A DNA stretch of 12,300 bases from Flavobacteriales bacterium UBA720. Its GTDB lineage: Bacteria > Bacteroidota > Bacteroidia > Flavobacteriales > Weeksellaceae. The stretch covers positions 1-12,300 of the forward strand of contig DBLQ01000045.1 in the NCBI GenBank assembly GCA_002297505.1, read 5' to 3'. Below, one piece after another: positions 6,988 to 12,300 of this stretch. The notes under the pieces were generated by a model that made no database searches, was not told where the DNA came from, and saw only the letters and a list, made by a program, of their open reading frames with translations. The first letter of the stretch is position 1. Every line of letters begins with the position of its first letter. The translations under genes and the position numbers were made by a program.

Positions 6988-7026
6988 ACTTTGCCAGAGG
7001 TTTATTATCTTTGGCAAAGTTTTTTT
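6988..7026 (+). terminator. Terminator hairpin between lepB and the WbqC-family gene
   Basis: ACTTTGCCA (6988-6996) pairs perfectly with TGGCAAAGT (7012-7020) around a 15-base loop, followed by seven T residues (7020-7026). This looks like the main terminator of the upstream parA-to-lepB run. Its loop and right arm also contain the -7 box of the next gene. Confidence 0.55.
7006..7013 (+). promoter_or_regulatory. -7 promoter box for the WbqC-family gene
   Basis: TATCTTTG is a perfect TAnnTTTG match, 23 bases before the ATG at 7037. Transcription starting around 7017-7020 would give a short leader that excludes the overlapping hairpin. No good -33 TTTG is found at the usual distance (the nearest, 6990-6993, is only 12 bases upstream), so support is moderate. 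Confidence 0.45.
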
Positions 7027-7036
7027 AACAGCTATA

Positions 7037-7654
7037 ATGAAAAACAAAATCCTCTTACCCTTATTTTATCTCCCACCAATTTCCTGGTTTTCCCTCTTCG
7101 TTAGAGAAGACAATGGTATTCTGCTCGAGCAATTCGAGAATTTTCCAAAGCAGACCTACCGAAACCGTGCAGCTATTTACGGAGCCAATGGTAAGCTGGC
7201 GCTCATCGTTCCCATAAAACATAACGGGAAACGGGTAATGAAGGACATCGAAATTTCTTACGCGGAAGATTGGCAAAAACTTCATTGGAAATCCATAAAA
7301 ACCGCGTATCAGAGTACACCTTATTTCGAGTTTTATGAAGACCGACTGAAGTCGATTTTTGACCAGAAAATCACCTCGCTGCTTGATTTTAACCTCAATG
7401 CGCTGAAAGTGGTTCTTAAAATCCTCAAAAAAGAAAGACATTTTGGGCTTACGGATGAATACATCAAAAGTCCTGAGACAAAGGACTTCAGAGAAAAATT
7501 TTCTGCAAAGTCGGAATCCGAAATGGACATGCCGGAATATTACCAGAGTTTTTCAGACAAATATGGGTTTATCAAAGACCTTTCAATTTTGGATCTGCTT
7601 TGTAACATAGGGCCGGAATCTGTGACTTATTTAAAAAACTTACAACTCAAATAA
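7037..7654 (+). CDS. WbqC-like family protein
   Basis: This 205-residue protein matches the WbqC-like family. The N-terminal signature LLPLFYLPPISWFSLFV (6-22) corresponds to the family's opening strand. EQFENFPKQTYRNRAAIYGANG (31-52) and LALIVPIKHNGK (54-65) fit the family's conserved 'KQ..RNR..I.......L.VPI' pattern, and YAEDWQKLHWKSIKTAYQSTPYFEFY (75-100) gives the W..-H-.SI..AY..SPYF signature. WbqC was named from polysaccharide gene clusters, but its biochemical role is not established. In Flavobacteriia a copy commonly lies beside lepB. The reading frame is open upstream to 6833 and could overlap lepB. I reject that start because the extra residues lack family similarity and both a hairpin and a -7 box lie between it and 7037. 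Confidence 0.85.
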   Translation: MKNKILLPLFYLPPISWFSLFVREDNGILLEQFENFPKQTYRNRAAIYGANGKLALIVPIKHNGKRVMKDIEISYAEDWQKLHWKSIKTAYQSTPYFEFYEDRLKSIFDQKITSLLDFNLNALKVVLKILKKERHFGLTDEYIKSPETKDFREKFSAKSESEMDMPEYYQSFSDKYGFIKDLSILDLLCNIGPESVTYLKNLQLK

Positions 7655-7708
7655 ATATTCAGAATCATTTTAAAGTGATTTGATTATTAAAATTATAATT
7701 TAATTAAT

Positions 7709-9397
7709 ATGAAACATTTATTGATAGCGGCTGCTTTCTACGCAGGTTTTGCACAGGTGGCCGCGCAGACTGCAACGCCGCAACAGGATAAAGATCAGAA
7801 AACCTGGTATCACAAAGATTTTGCATCCACCAAAGTTTATGGCGTCAATACTGAAAACGCCTACAAATTTTTGGAGTCCAAAGGTCTTAAGCCAAAACCG
7901 GTAGTGGTAGCAGTGCTGGACAGTGGTGTAGAAGTAGACCATCCGGGACTGGTAAAAAACATGTGGAAGAATCCGAACGAAATCCCGAACAATGGCAAAG
8001 ATGACGATGGCAACGGTTATGTGGATGATGTCTACGGCTGGAATTTCATTGGCGGTAAAAATGGCGATATCGATGTGGATAATATGGAAGTGACGCGTGT
8101 CGTCGCGAAATATCAGCCGATTTTCGAAGGCTCAAATTCTACACAGAACAAAGCCAACCAAGCTAAGATGCCTGAGGAATTTGCGATGTACATGAAGTCC
8201 AAAGAAATCTTCGACAAGAAAAGTCAGGAAGCGAAACAGAACGTACAGCTCTACACGATGATCAACAATTCCATTCCCGATATGGTGAAATTATTGGGCG
8301 ACAAAACCTTAACCAAAGAAAATCTGGCCACGCTGAAACCTGCGACGCAACAGGAAGCGATGGCAATGCAAGTACTTGCACAGGTGGCCAACGATCCGCA
8401 AGTCGCTGGAAAATCCGCGGCAGAAGTGAAAACCTACATGGAAGGTCAGATGAAGGAAGCCCTGGATTATTACACGCCGCAGGCGGAGAAAGGTTATAAC
8501 CTGAACTTTGACCCTAGAAAGGAAATCGTGGGTGACAATTATGATGATTATTCCGAAAGAAAATACGGGAATAACCATTATGAAGGTCCGGATGCAAAAC
8601 ACGGAACACACGTGGCGGGAATCATCGCGGGATTGCCAAATGGCTCCGAACCGCAATATGGTGTAGCTTCCAGAGTAGCGAAGATTATGACCGTAAGAGC
8701 CGTTCCGGATGGTGATGAGCGTGACAAGGATGTGGCCAACGCAATCCGCTATGCTGTAGATAATGGAGCGAAAATCCTGAATATGAGCTTCGGGAAACCC
8801 GTTTCTCCTGGCAAGAATGTGGTGTGGGATGCTTTCAAATATGCGGAAAGTAAAGGTGTCCTTTTGGTAAAGGCAGCCGGAAATGAAAACGAAGATATTG
8901 CGGAACATCAATACTTCCCGACGAATTTCAAGTCGGCTACAGACGAAAAACCTTTCATTAACAATATGATTGTCGTCGGTTCTAATACGAATGATGCCAA
9001 TGCGCTGAAATCCAGCTTCTCCAATTATGATAAGAAAATGGTAGACGTTTTTGCACCGGGTTCCGAGATCTATTCCACGGTTCCGGATGGCAAATATGAG
9101 TACCTGCAGGGCACATCAATGGCTTCACCGGTAGTGGCAGGTGCCTCGGCAGTGCTTTTGGCTTATATGCCGAATCTGAAACCAGATCAGATTATCGAAT
9201 CCTTGGTGAAGACTTCCAATGCCAGCAGCAACAATGGCTTCGAGAATCTTTCCAGAGGAGCAGGTGTGATTGATGTGGCCAAAGCAGCAGAGTATGCTTA
9301 CAGTAATTTTTACAAGGCAGATGCGCCGGCAAAATCTGTGAAGAAACCTGTGAAAAATCAAAAATCACACAAAGCGATAGAAAAGTCAAAACTTTAA
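7709..9397 (+). CDS. Secreted S8 family (subtilisin-like) serine peptidase with large insert
   Basis: This 562-residue protein has a signal peptide (1-20, ending QVAAQ), so it is exported. The S8 catalytic triad is intact: Asp71 in VVVAVLDSGVEVDHPG (65-80), His298 in HGTHVAGIIAGL (298-309) and Ser470 in GTSMASPVVAGASAV (468-482), with oxyanion Asn392 in AAGNEN (389-394). An Asp-rich, possibly calcium-binding loop NGKDDDGNGYVDD lies at 95-107. Asp71 and His298 are 227 residues apart instead of a few tens. The insert (about 120-285) is polar and mostly helical-looking, rich in Lys, Gln, Glu and Met. The C-terminus is a Lys-rich tail (535-562) with no clear type IX secretion sorting domain, so periplasmic or outer-membrane-associated action is likely. 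The substrate is unknown. It is followed by a terminator. Confidence 0.93.
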   Translation: MKHLLIAAAFYAGFAQVAAQTATPQQDKDQKTWYHKDFASTKVYGVNTENAYKFLESKGLKPKPVVVAVLDSGVEVDHPGLVKNMWKNPNEIPNNGKDDDGNGYVDDVYGWNFIGGKNGDIDVDNMEVTRVVAKYQPIFEGSNSTQNKANQAKMPEEFAMYMKSKEIFDKKSQEAKQNVQLYTMINNSIPDMVKLLGDKTLTKENLATLKPATQQEAMAMQVLAQVANDPQVAGKSAAEVKTYMEGQMKEALDYYTPQAEKGYNLNFDPRKEIVGDNYDDYSERKYGNNHYEGPDAKHGTHVAGIIAGLPNGSEPQYGVASRVAKIMTVRAVPDGDERDKDVANAIRYAVDNGAKILNMSFGKPVSPGKNVVWDAFKYAESKGVLLVKAAGNENEDIAEHQYFPTNFKSATDEKPFINNMIVVGSNTNDANALKSSFSNYDKKMVDVFAPGSEIYSTVPDGKYEYLQGTSMASPVVAGASAVLLAYMPNLKPDQIIESLVKTSNASSNNGFENLSRGAGVIDVAKAAEYAYSNFYKADAPAKSVKKPVKNQKSHKAIEKSKL

Positions 9398-9418
9398 TTG
9401 TCAATTTGATATGATATT

Positions 9419-9447
9419 AAAATCCGGAGTGCTTCCGGATTTTTTTT
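9419..9447 (+). terminator. Intrinsic terminator after the S8 peptidase gene
   Basis: AAAATCCGGA (9419-9428) pairs with TCCGGATTTT (9434-9443) around the 5-base loop GTGCT, and the stem runs into an 8-T tract (9440-9447). It lies 21 bases after the stop codon and is a textbook intrinsic terminator. Confidence 0.85.
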
Positions 9448-9450
9448 GTT

Positions 9451-9485
9451 TTTGTGATTTGGCATAATTTTTTATGATATTTTTG
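9451..9485 (+). promoter_or_regulatory. Promoter of the lipocalin-OmpA lipoprotein operon
   Basis: TATTTTTG (9478-9485) is a perfect TAnnTTTG -7 box. TTTG at 9451-9454 lies 23 bases upstream and a second TTTG at 9458-9461 lies 16 bases upstream; either could be the -33 element. Transcription would begin near 9490, about 13 bases before the ATG at 9503. The promoter starts immediately after the preceding terminator. Confidence 0.6.
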
Positions 9486-9502
9486 GAAGTAAATATCAAA
9501 CT

Positions 9503-10012
9503 ATGAGAAAATTAATCTTAGGACTCATGGGCGGTGCCATCATTGCAACGTCTTGTTCCTCTACAAAGAATGCTTCTGCAGACGGCTCTGTTTCTGCAGG
9601 CCAGGCACAGACACTTCGTGCAGATGTGATGAAACTGAAAGGTGAATGGACTATTTCCAACGTTGACTATAATAAATCTTACAGCATCAAACCTTTTGAC
9701 GAAGGTGCGGATATCAACTGCTTCGTGGGAAGTTCATGGAAACTGGTTCCTAATAATTATACGGGAATGTACTCCCTCAATGGTGGCGGATCTTGTCCAA
9801 TGAAAAGCCAGAATATCACTTTCAGCGTAGACAAGTACAGCAATGTCTCCATGAAAAAAGTAGGCGAAGGCGAGAAAGCTAAAAATGTAGGAGCCGGCTA
9901 TATGCTGAAATTGGAAAATCCTACAGAAAACAGTTTTACATTGGTACAGTCGCTCATTGCAGACGGATCTCCAATGGACGTTCGGTATAACTTCGTAAGA
10001 ACAGGTAAATAA
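9503..10012 (+). CDS. Lipocalin-like family lipoprotein
   Basis: This 169-residue protein has a lipoprotein signal peptide (1-17) with lipobox ATSC and lipidated Cys18. The mature part contains LKGEWTISNVDYNK (45-58), the G-x-W strand that opens lipocalin-like domains. It continues as an all-beta-looking domain with Cys74 and Cys97 (a possible disulfide) and ends in YNFVRTGK, in line with small lipocalin-like (DUF4923/META-type) envelope proteins. The ligand is unknown. The residues after the lipidated cysteine (SSTKNAS) have no acidic cluster of the kind reported to send flavobacterial lipoproteins to the cell surface, so a periplasm-facing location is more likely. The OmpA-family gene follows after 15 bases and shares the promoter. 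Confidence 0.75.
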   Translation: MRKLILGLMGGAIIATSCSSTKNASADGSVSAGQAQTLRADVMKLKGEWTISNVDYNKSYSIKPFDEGADINCFVGSSWKLVPNNYTGMYSLNGGGSCPMKSQNITFSVDKYSNVSMKKVGEGEKAKNVGAGYMLKLENPTENSFTLVQSLIADGSPMDVRYNFVRTGK

Positions 10013-10027
10013 TTAAAAATACATATA

Positions 10028-10717
10028 ATGAAATTAAACAAACTAAACATCGCAGCATTTTTCATCTCAGGTTCATTGATTTTTACAAGTTGTGAAGCTG
10101 TAAAAAATGCTAATAATACTCAGAAAGGTGCAGCGATTGGAACCGCTGCGGGAGCAGTTTTGGGAGGAATCCTTGGTAACAATATCGGAAAGGGTGGTAA
10201 TGCACCACTCGGAGCCGTACTTGGTGGTGTAGTCGGTGGTGTAGCCGGCGGAGTCATCGGGAATAAGATGGACAAGCAGGCTAAAGAAATCAAAGAAACT
10301 TTGCCAGGAGCTGAGGTAGAAAGAGTGGGTGAGGGTATTAAAATTACGCTTAATGAGAATACTGTTAATTTCGACTTCAATTCCGCAAATCTGACTTCTC
10401 TTGCCAAATCTAATCTGGATAAATTGGTAACAGTGCTTAAAAATAATCCGGATACCAATATCAACATTTATGGACATACCGATAGTATCGGTAGCGATGC
10501 TGTTAACCTTAGAATCTCTGCTCAGAGAGCACAGGCCGTGAAAAATTATATGGTAGCGAATGGTATTGCTTCTTCCAGAATGTTTACTGAAGGTCTTGGA
10601 AAAGGCAGCCCGATTGCATCTAATGATACAGACGCAGGAAGAGCGAAAAACAGACGTGTGGAATTTGCTATCACTGCGAACGAAAAAATGATTCAGGATG
10701 CTCAGTCTGGTAATTAA
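10028..10717 (+). CDS. OmpA family lipoprotein with glycine-zipper segment
   Basis: This 229-residue lipoprotein anchors the cell wall to a membrane. The signal peptide ends in the lipobox FTSC with lipidated Cys22. A glycine-zipper segment (about 33-79) has repeated G-x3-G and GG steps and is membrane-active or oligomerising in related proteins. The OmpA C-terminal peptidoglycan-binding domain (about 112-217) shows VNFDFNSANLT (113-123), NIYGHTDSIGSD (146-157, with the DAP-contacting Asp152), NLRISAQRAQAV (160-171) and AGRAKNRRVEFAI (203-215, with the conserved Arg). This matches the YiaD-like family layout. It forms an operon with the lipocalin-like gene and is followed by a terminator. Function beyond peptidoglycan tethering is inferred from the family. 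Confidence 0.93.
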   Translation: MKLNKLNIAAFFISGSLIFTSCEAVKNANNTQKGAAIGTAAGAVLGGILGNNIGKGGNAPLGAVLGGVVGGVAGGVIGNKMDKQAKEIKETLPGAEVERVGEGIKITLNENTVNFDFNSANLTSLAKSNLDKLVTVLKNNPDTNINIYGHTDSIGSDAVNLRISAQRAQAVKNYMVANGIASSRMFTEGLGKGSPIASNDTDAGRAKNRRVEFAITANEKMIQDAQSGN

Positions 10718-10748
10718 CCATAATTATTATCATTAACACAATATTCAT

Positions 10749-10771
10749 AAACCGCAATTTGCGGTTTTTTT
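10749..10771 (+). terminator. Intrinsic terminator after the OmpA-family gene
   Basis: AAACCGCA (10749-10756) pairs with TGCGGTTT (10760-10767) around a 3-base loop, running into seven T residues (10765-10771). It sits 31 bases past the stop codon. The right part of the hairpin also provides the -33 TTTG of the next promoter. Confidence 0.75.
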
Positions 10772-10789
10772 ATTTTAATGCTACTTTTG
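10758..10789 (+). promoter_or_regulatory. Promoter of the UbiA-family / DprE1-like gene pair
   Basis: TTTG (10758-10761) and a perfect -7 box TACTTTTG (10782-10789) are separated by 20 bases, close to the optimal Bacteroidota spacing. Transcription would begin about 10795, some 13 bases before the ATG at 10808. The -33 element lies in the loop and right arm of the preceding terminator. Confidence 0.65.
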
Positions 10790-10807
10790 TAAGATTATTG
10801 ACATTGG

Positions 10808-11695
10808 ATGAAGAATTATTTAAAATTGATAAGGGTGGAACAATGGGTGAAGAACCTCTTTGTATTCGCACCTTTATTTTTCTCTGGCAAAATCACTAAT
10901 TCCCATTTGTTTTTTGAAAGTCTCTTTGCATTTTTCGTTTTTTCATTCACGGCAAGTTCCATTTACATCCTGAATGATTATTTCGACATCGAGTCTGACA
11001 GGAAACATCCGGAAAAGATGACGAGACCATTGGCCAGCGGCGCCATTTCGAAGAGCAGCGCAAGATTATTATTCTTAGGCTTAATAGTACTTGCAGTAAC
11101 TTCGATATTCGTCGGCAATTATATCTTCGAAACCAATTTCTGGAAACTGGCGGTGATCATTGCCACTTATTTTGTACTCAATATTTTCTATACTTTCAAG
11201 CTGAAGCATGTGGCTATTGTTGACATCTGCATCATCGCGGTCGGCTTTGTGCTGAGAGTTTTGGCTGGCGGTTACGTCACAGGAATTATCGTTACCAACT
11301 GGGCCATTTTGCTGACCTTCATTCTGGCATTGGTCCTTGCCATCGGAAAGAGACGAGGCGAACTGATTAATGCTCAAATTTCAGGCAAAACGAGGAAAGC
11401 ATTGGATGGGTACAACGTTCAGTTTGCAGATATAGCACTGTCCATCAGTTGCACGTTGGCCATTGTCTGTTACCTCATGTTTACCTTGTCTCCGGAGGTT
11501 CAGGCCAGGTTTCATCCCAGGGTTTTCTACACGGTAATCTTCGTGGTATTTGCCTTTTTGAGATACCTCCAGCAGACTTTGGTATACAATAAAACCGAAT
11601 CACCTACCAAGATTGTTTACAAAGACCGGTACATCCAGGTGACCATTGTGCTTTGGGTTATAGTTTTTCTTCTTCAGATCTATTTTAAAAAATAA
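10808..11695 (+). CDS. UbiA-family prenyltransferase, probable polyprenyl-phosphate phosphoribosyltransferase
   Basis: This 295-residue integral membrane protein has about eight or nine hydrophobic helices. The first Asp-rich motif NDYFDIESDRKHPEKMTRP (56-74) has the N-D-x2-D-x3-D pattern of UbiA enzymes, with the HPxKxxRP extension seen in the decaprenyl-phosphate phosphoribosyltransferase subgroup (mycobacterial Rv3806c type). The second motif region has YTFKLKHVAIVDICIIAVGF (128-147) with Asp139, then LRVLAGG (149-155) and the cytoplasmic KRRGE (181-185), again as in that subgroup. The family reaction moves phosphoribose from PRPP to a polyprenyl phosphate. The lipid here may be undecaprenyl-type, which sequence cannot tell. 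A DprE1-like oxidoreductase follows after 53 bases, supporting this subgroup over menaquinone or heme O synthesis. Confidence 0.85.
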   Translation: MKNYLKLIRVEQWVKNLFVFAPLFFSGKITNSHLFFESLFAFFVFSFTASSIYILNDYFDIESDRKHPEKMTRPLASGAISKSSARLLFLGLIVLAVTSIFVGNYIFETNFWKLAVIIATYFVLNIFYTFKLKHVAIVDICIIAVGFVLRVLAGGYVTGIIVTNWAILLTFILALVLAIGKRRGELINAQISGKTRKALDGYNVQFADIALSISCTLAIVCYLMFTLSPEVQARFHPRVFYTVIFVVFAFLRYLQQTLVYNKTESPTKIVYKDRYIQVTIVLWVIVFLLQIYFKK

Positions 11696-11748
11696 AATGT
11701 TCAAATTATAAATTGATTGGCTCAATTTAAAATCATAAAAAACAACAG

Positions 11749-12300
11749 ATGAAGCCGAATTTTGTTCGAAAGGTAACCAACTGGGGAAATTTTCCAGTCG
11801 TGGAAAAGGAAATAAAATCGGAAGATTCTGTTTCGAAAATCCAAAATTTTGTACGCGGGAATAATGAAGTGATTGCCCGCGGCAACGGCCGATGCTACGG
11901 CGATGCGTCTCTGGGTGAACATATTTTCTCCACCAAAAGGCTCAACAAGTTTATTTCTTTTGACCGGATCAATGGCGTTATCGAATGTGAATCCGGCGTC
12001 CTTCTGTCCGAAGTTCTGGAAGTTTCTGTTCCACAAGGTTATTTTCTGTACGTAACGCCCGGAACCAAATATATTTCCGTGGGCGGTGCCATTGCATCTG
12101 ATGTTCACGGCAAAAATCACCACGCAGAAGGTTGTTTCTCAGAGTACGTCATTGAGTTTCAATTGATGAACGAAAATGCCGAAGTTATCACCTGTTCGCG
12201 CGAAGAAAACCCTGATAAATTCTGGGCTACGGTTGGCGGAATGGGCTTGACGGGAATTATTCTCTCGGCTAAATTCAAGTTGAAAAATATAGAATCGGCT
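11749..12300 (+). CDS. FAD-binding oxidoreductase, DprE1-like (partial, 3' end outside window)
   Basis: The first 184 codons are present and open to the right edge. The N-terminal half is a VAO-type FAD-binding domain. VIARGNGRCYGDASL (41-55) is the FAD-binding loop, YVTPGTKYISVGGAIASD (101-118) follows, and VHGKNHHAEG (119-128) matches the DprE1 flavin-site motif. His120 and Lys122 line up with His132 and Lys134 of mycobacterial DprE1. FWATVGGMGLTGII (158-171) is also highly conserved. DprE1 oxidises the C2 hydroxyl of polyprenyl-phosphoryl-ribose to a keto form, which DprE2 then reduces to the arabinose epimer. Being directly downstream of the UbiA-type gene fits this. The substrate-binding C-terminal half, including the position equivalent to Cys387, lies beyond the window. 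Confidence 0.88.
   Translation, partial: MKPNFVRKVTNWGNFPVVEKEIKSEDSVSKIQNFVRGNNEVIARGNGRCYGDASLGEHIFSTKRLNKFISFDRINGVIECESGVLLSEVLEVSVPQGYFLYVTPGTKYISVGGAIASDVHGKNHHAEGCFSEYVIEFQLMNENAEVITCSREENPDKFWATVGGMGLTGIILSAKFKLKNIESA

Noticed and set aside
6833..7036. Upstream extension of the WbqC-family reading frame overlapping lepB
   Set aside because: The extra 68 residues look unlike the family, and a terminator hairpin and -7 box lie between this start and the well-supported ATG at 7037.
8074..8082. TGTGGATAA, a perfect DnaA box match on the minus strand
   Set aside because: It lies inside the S8 peptidase coding region (Val-Asp-Asn codons) as a single isolated copy, so chance is the simplest explanation.
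8608..8622. CACGTG core resembling the centre of a parS site
   Set aside because: The flanks do not form the parS palindrome (TGTTnCACGTGnAACA), and the bases encode the conserved HGTHVAG motif of the protease.
8309..8911. 200-codon minus-strand open frame inside the S8 peptidase gene
   Set aside because: It is an antisense shadow of a clear protease gene, with low-complexity Ile/Phe/Arg composition and no family signature.
11709..11729. 8-bp inverted repeat (TAAATTGA / TCAATTTA) between the UbiA-type and DprE1-like genes
   Set aside because: The stem is AT-rich with a 5-base loop and no T tract, so it is unlikely to be a terminator. It may be chance in AT-rich spacer DNA.

Overview
The window looks like chromosomal DNA of a Bacteroidota bacterium of class Flavobacteriia, probably the family Weeksellaceae (Chryseobacterium-like). 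The evidence is protein style and gene order (parA-parB-DUF5683-dapB-lepB-WbqC), A-rich start regions without Shine-Dalgarno sequences, and promoter -7 boxes of the Bacteroidota form TAnnTTTG. I see no insertion sequence, prophage, CRISPR array or RNA gene, and base and codon use look uniform. This is a mostly housekeeping region, not an accessory island.

Layout. The left edge carries the 5' part of a minus-strand retropepsin-like aspartyl protease. A 175-bp divergent intergenic region separates it from plus-strand genes that run to the right edge. First comes a TonB-like energy transducer that ends in a strong terminator. The two stem arms of that terminator are each a perfect consensus DnaA box. 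Next is a compact run: parA, parB, a DUF5683 membrane protein starting directly after the parB stop, dapB (lysine/peptidoglycan precursor synthesis) and an unusual long lepB (signal peptidase I). A WbqC-family gene and a secreted S8 subtilisin-like protease with a very large insert follow, then a terminator, a lipocalin-like lipoprotein plus OmpA-family lipoprotein pair, and another terminator.

The right end holds a UbiA-family polyprenyl-phosphate phosphoribosyltransferase and the first 184 codons of a DprE1-like FAD oxidoreductase. Together they suggest the first steps of a polyprenyl-phospho-arabinose-type sugar donor pathway.

How the genes fit together: chromosome segregation (ParAB) is co-located with envelope growth functions (DapB, LepB, DUF5683). 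The rest is envelope-centred too: TonB energy transfer, secreted proteases, two lipoproteins and a lipid-linked pentose donor. The most interesting points are the paired DnaA boxes beside parA, the arabinosyl-donor pair, the domain make-up of LepB and the protease, and promoters nested in the terminators of preceding genes.
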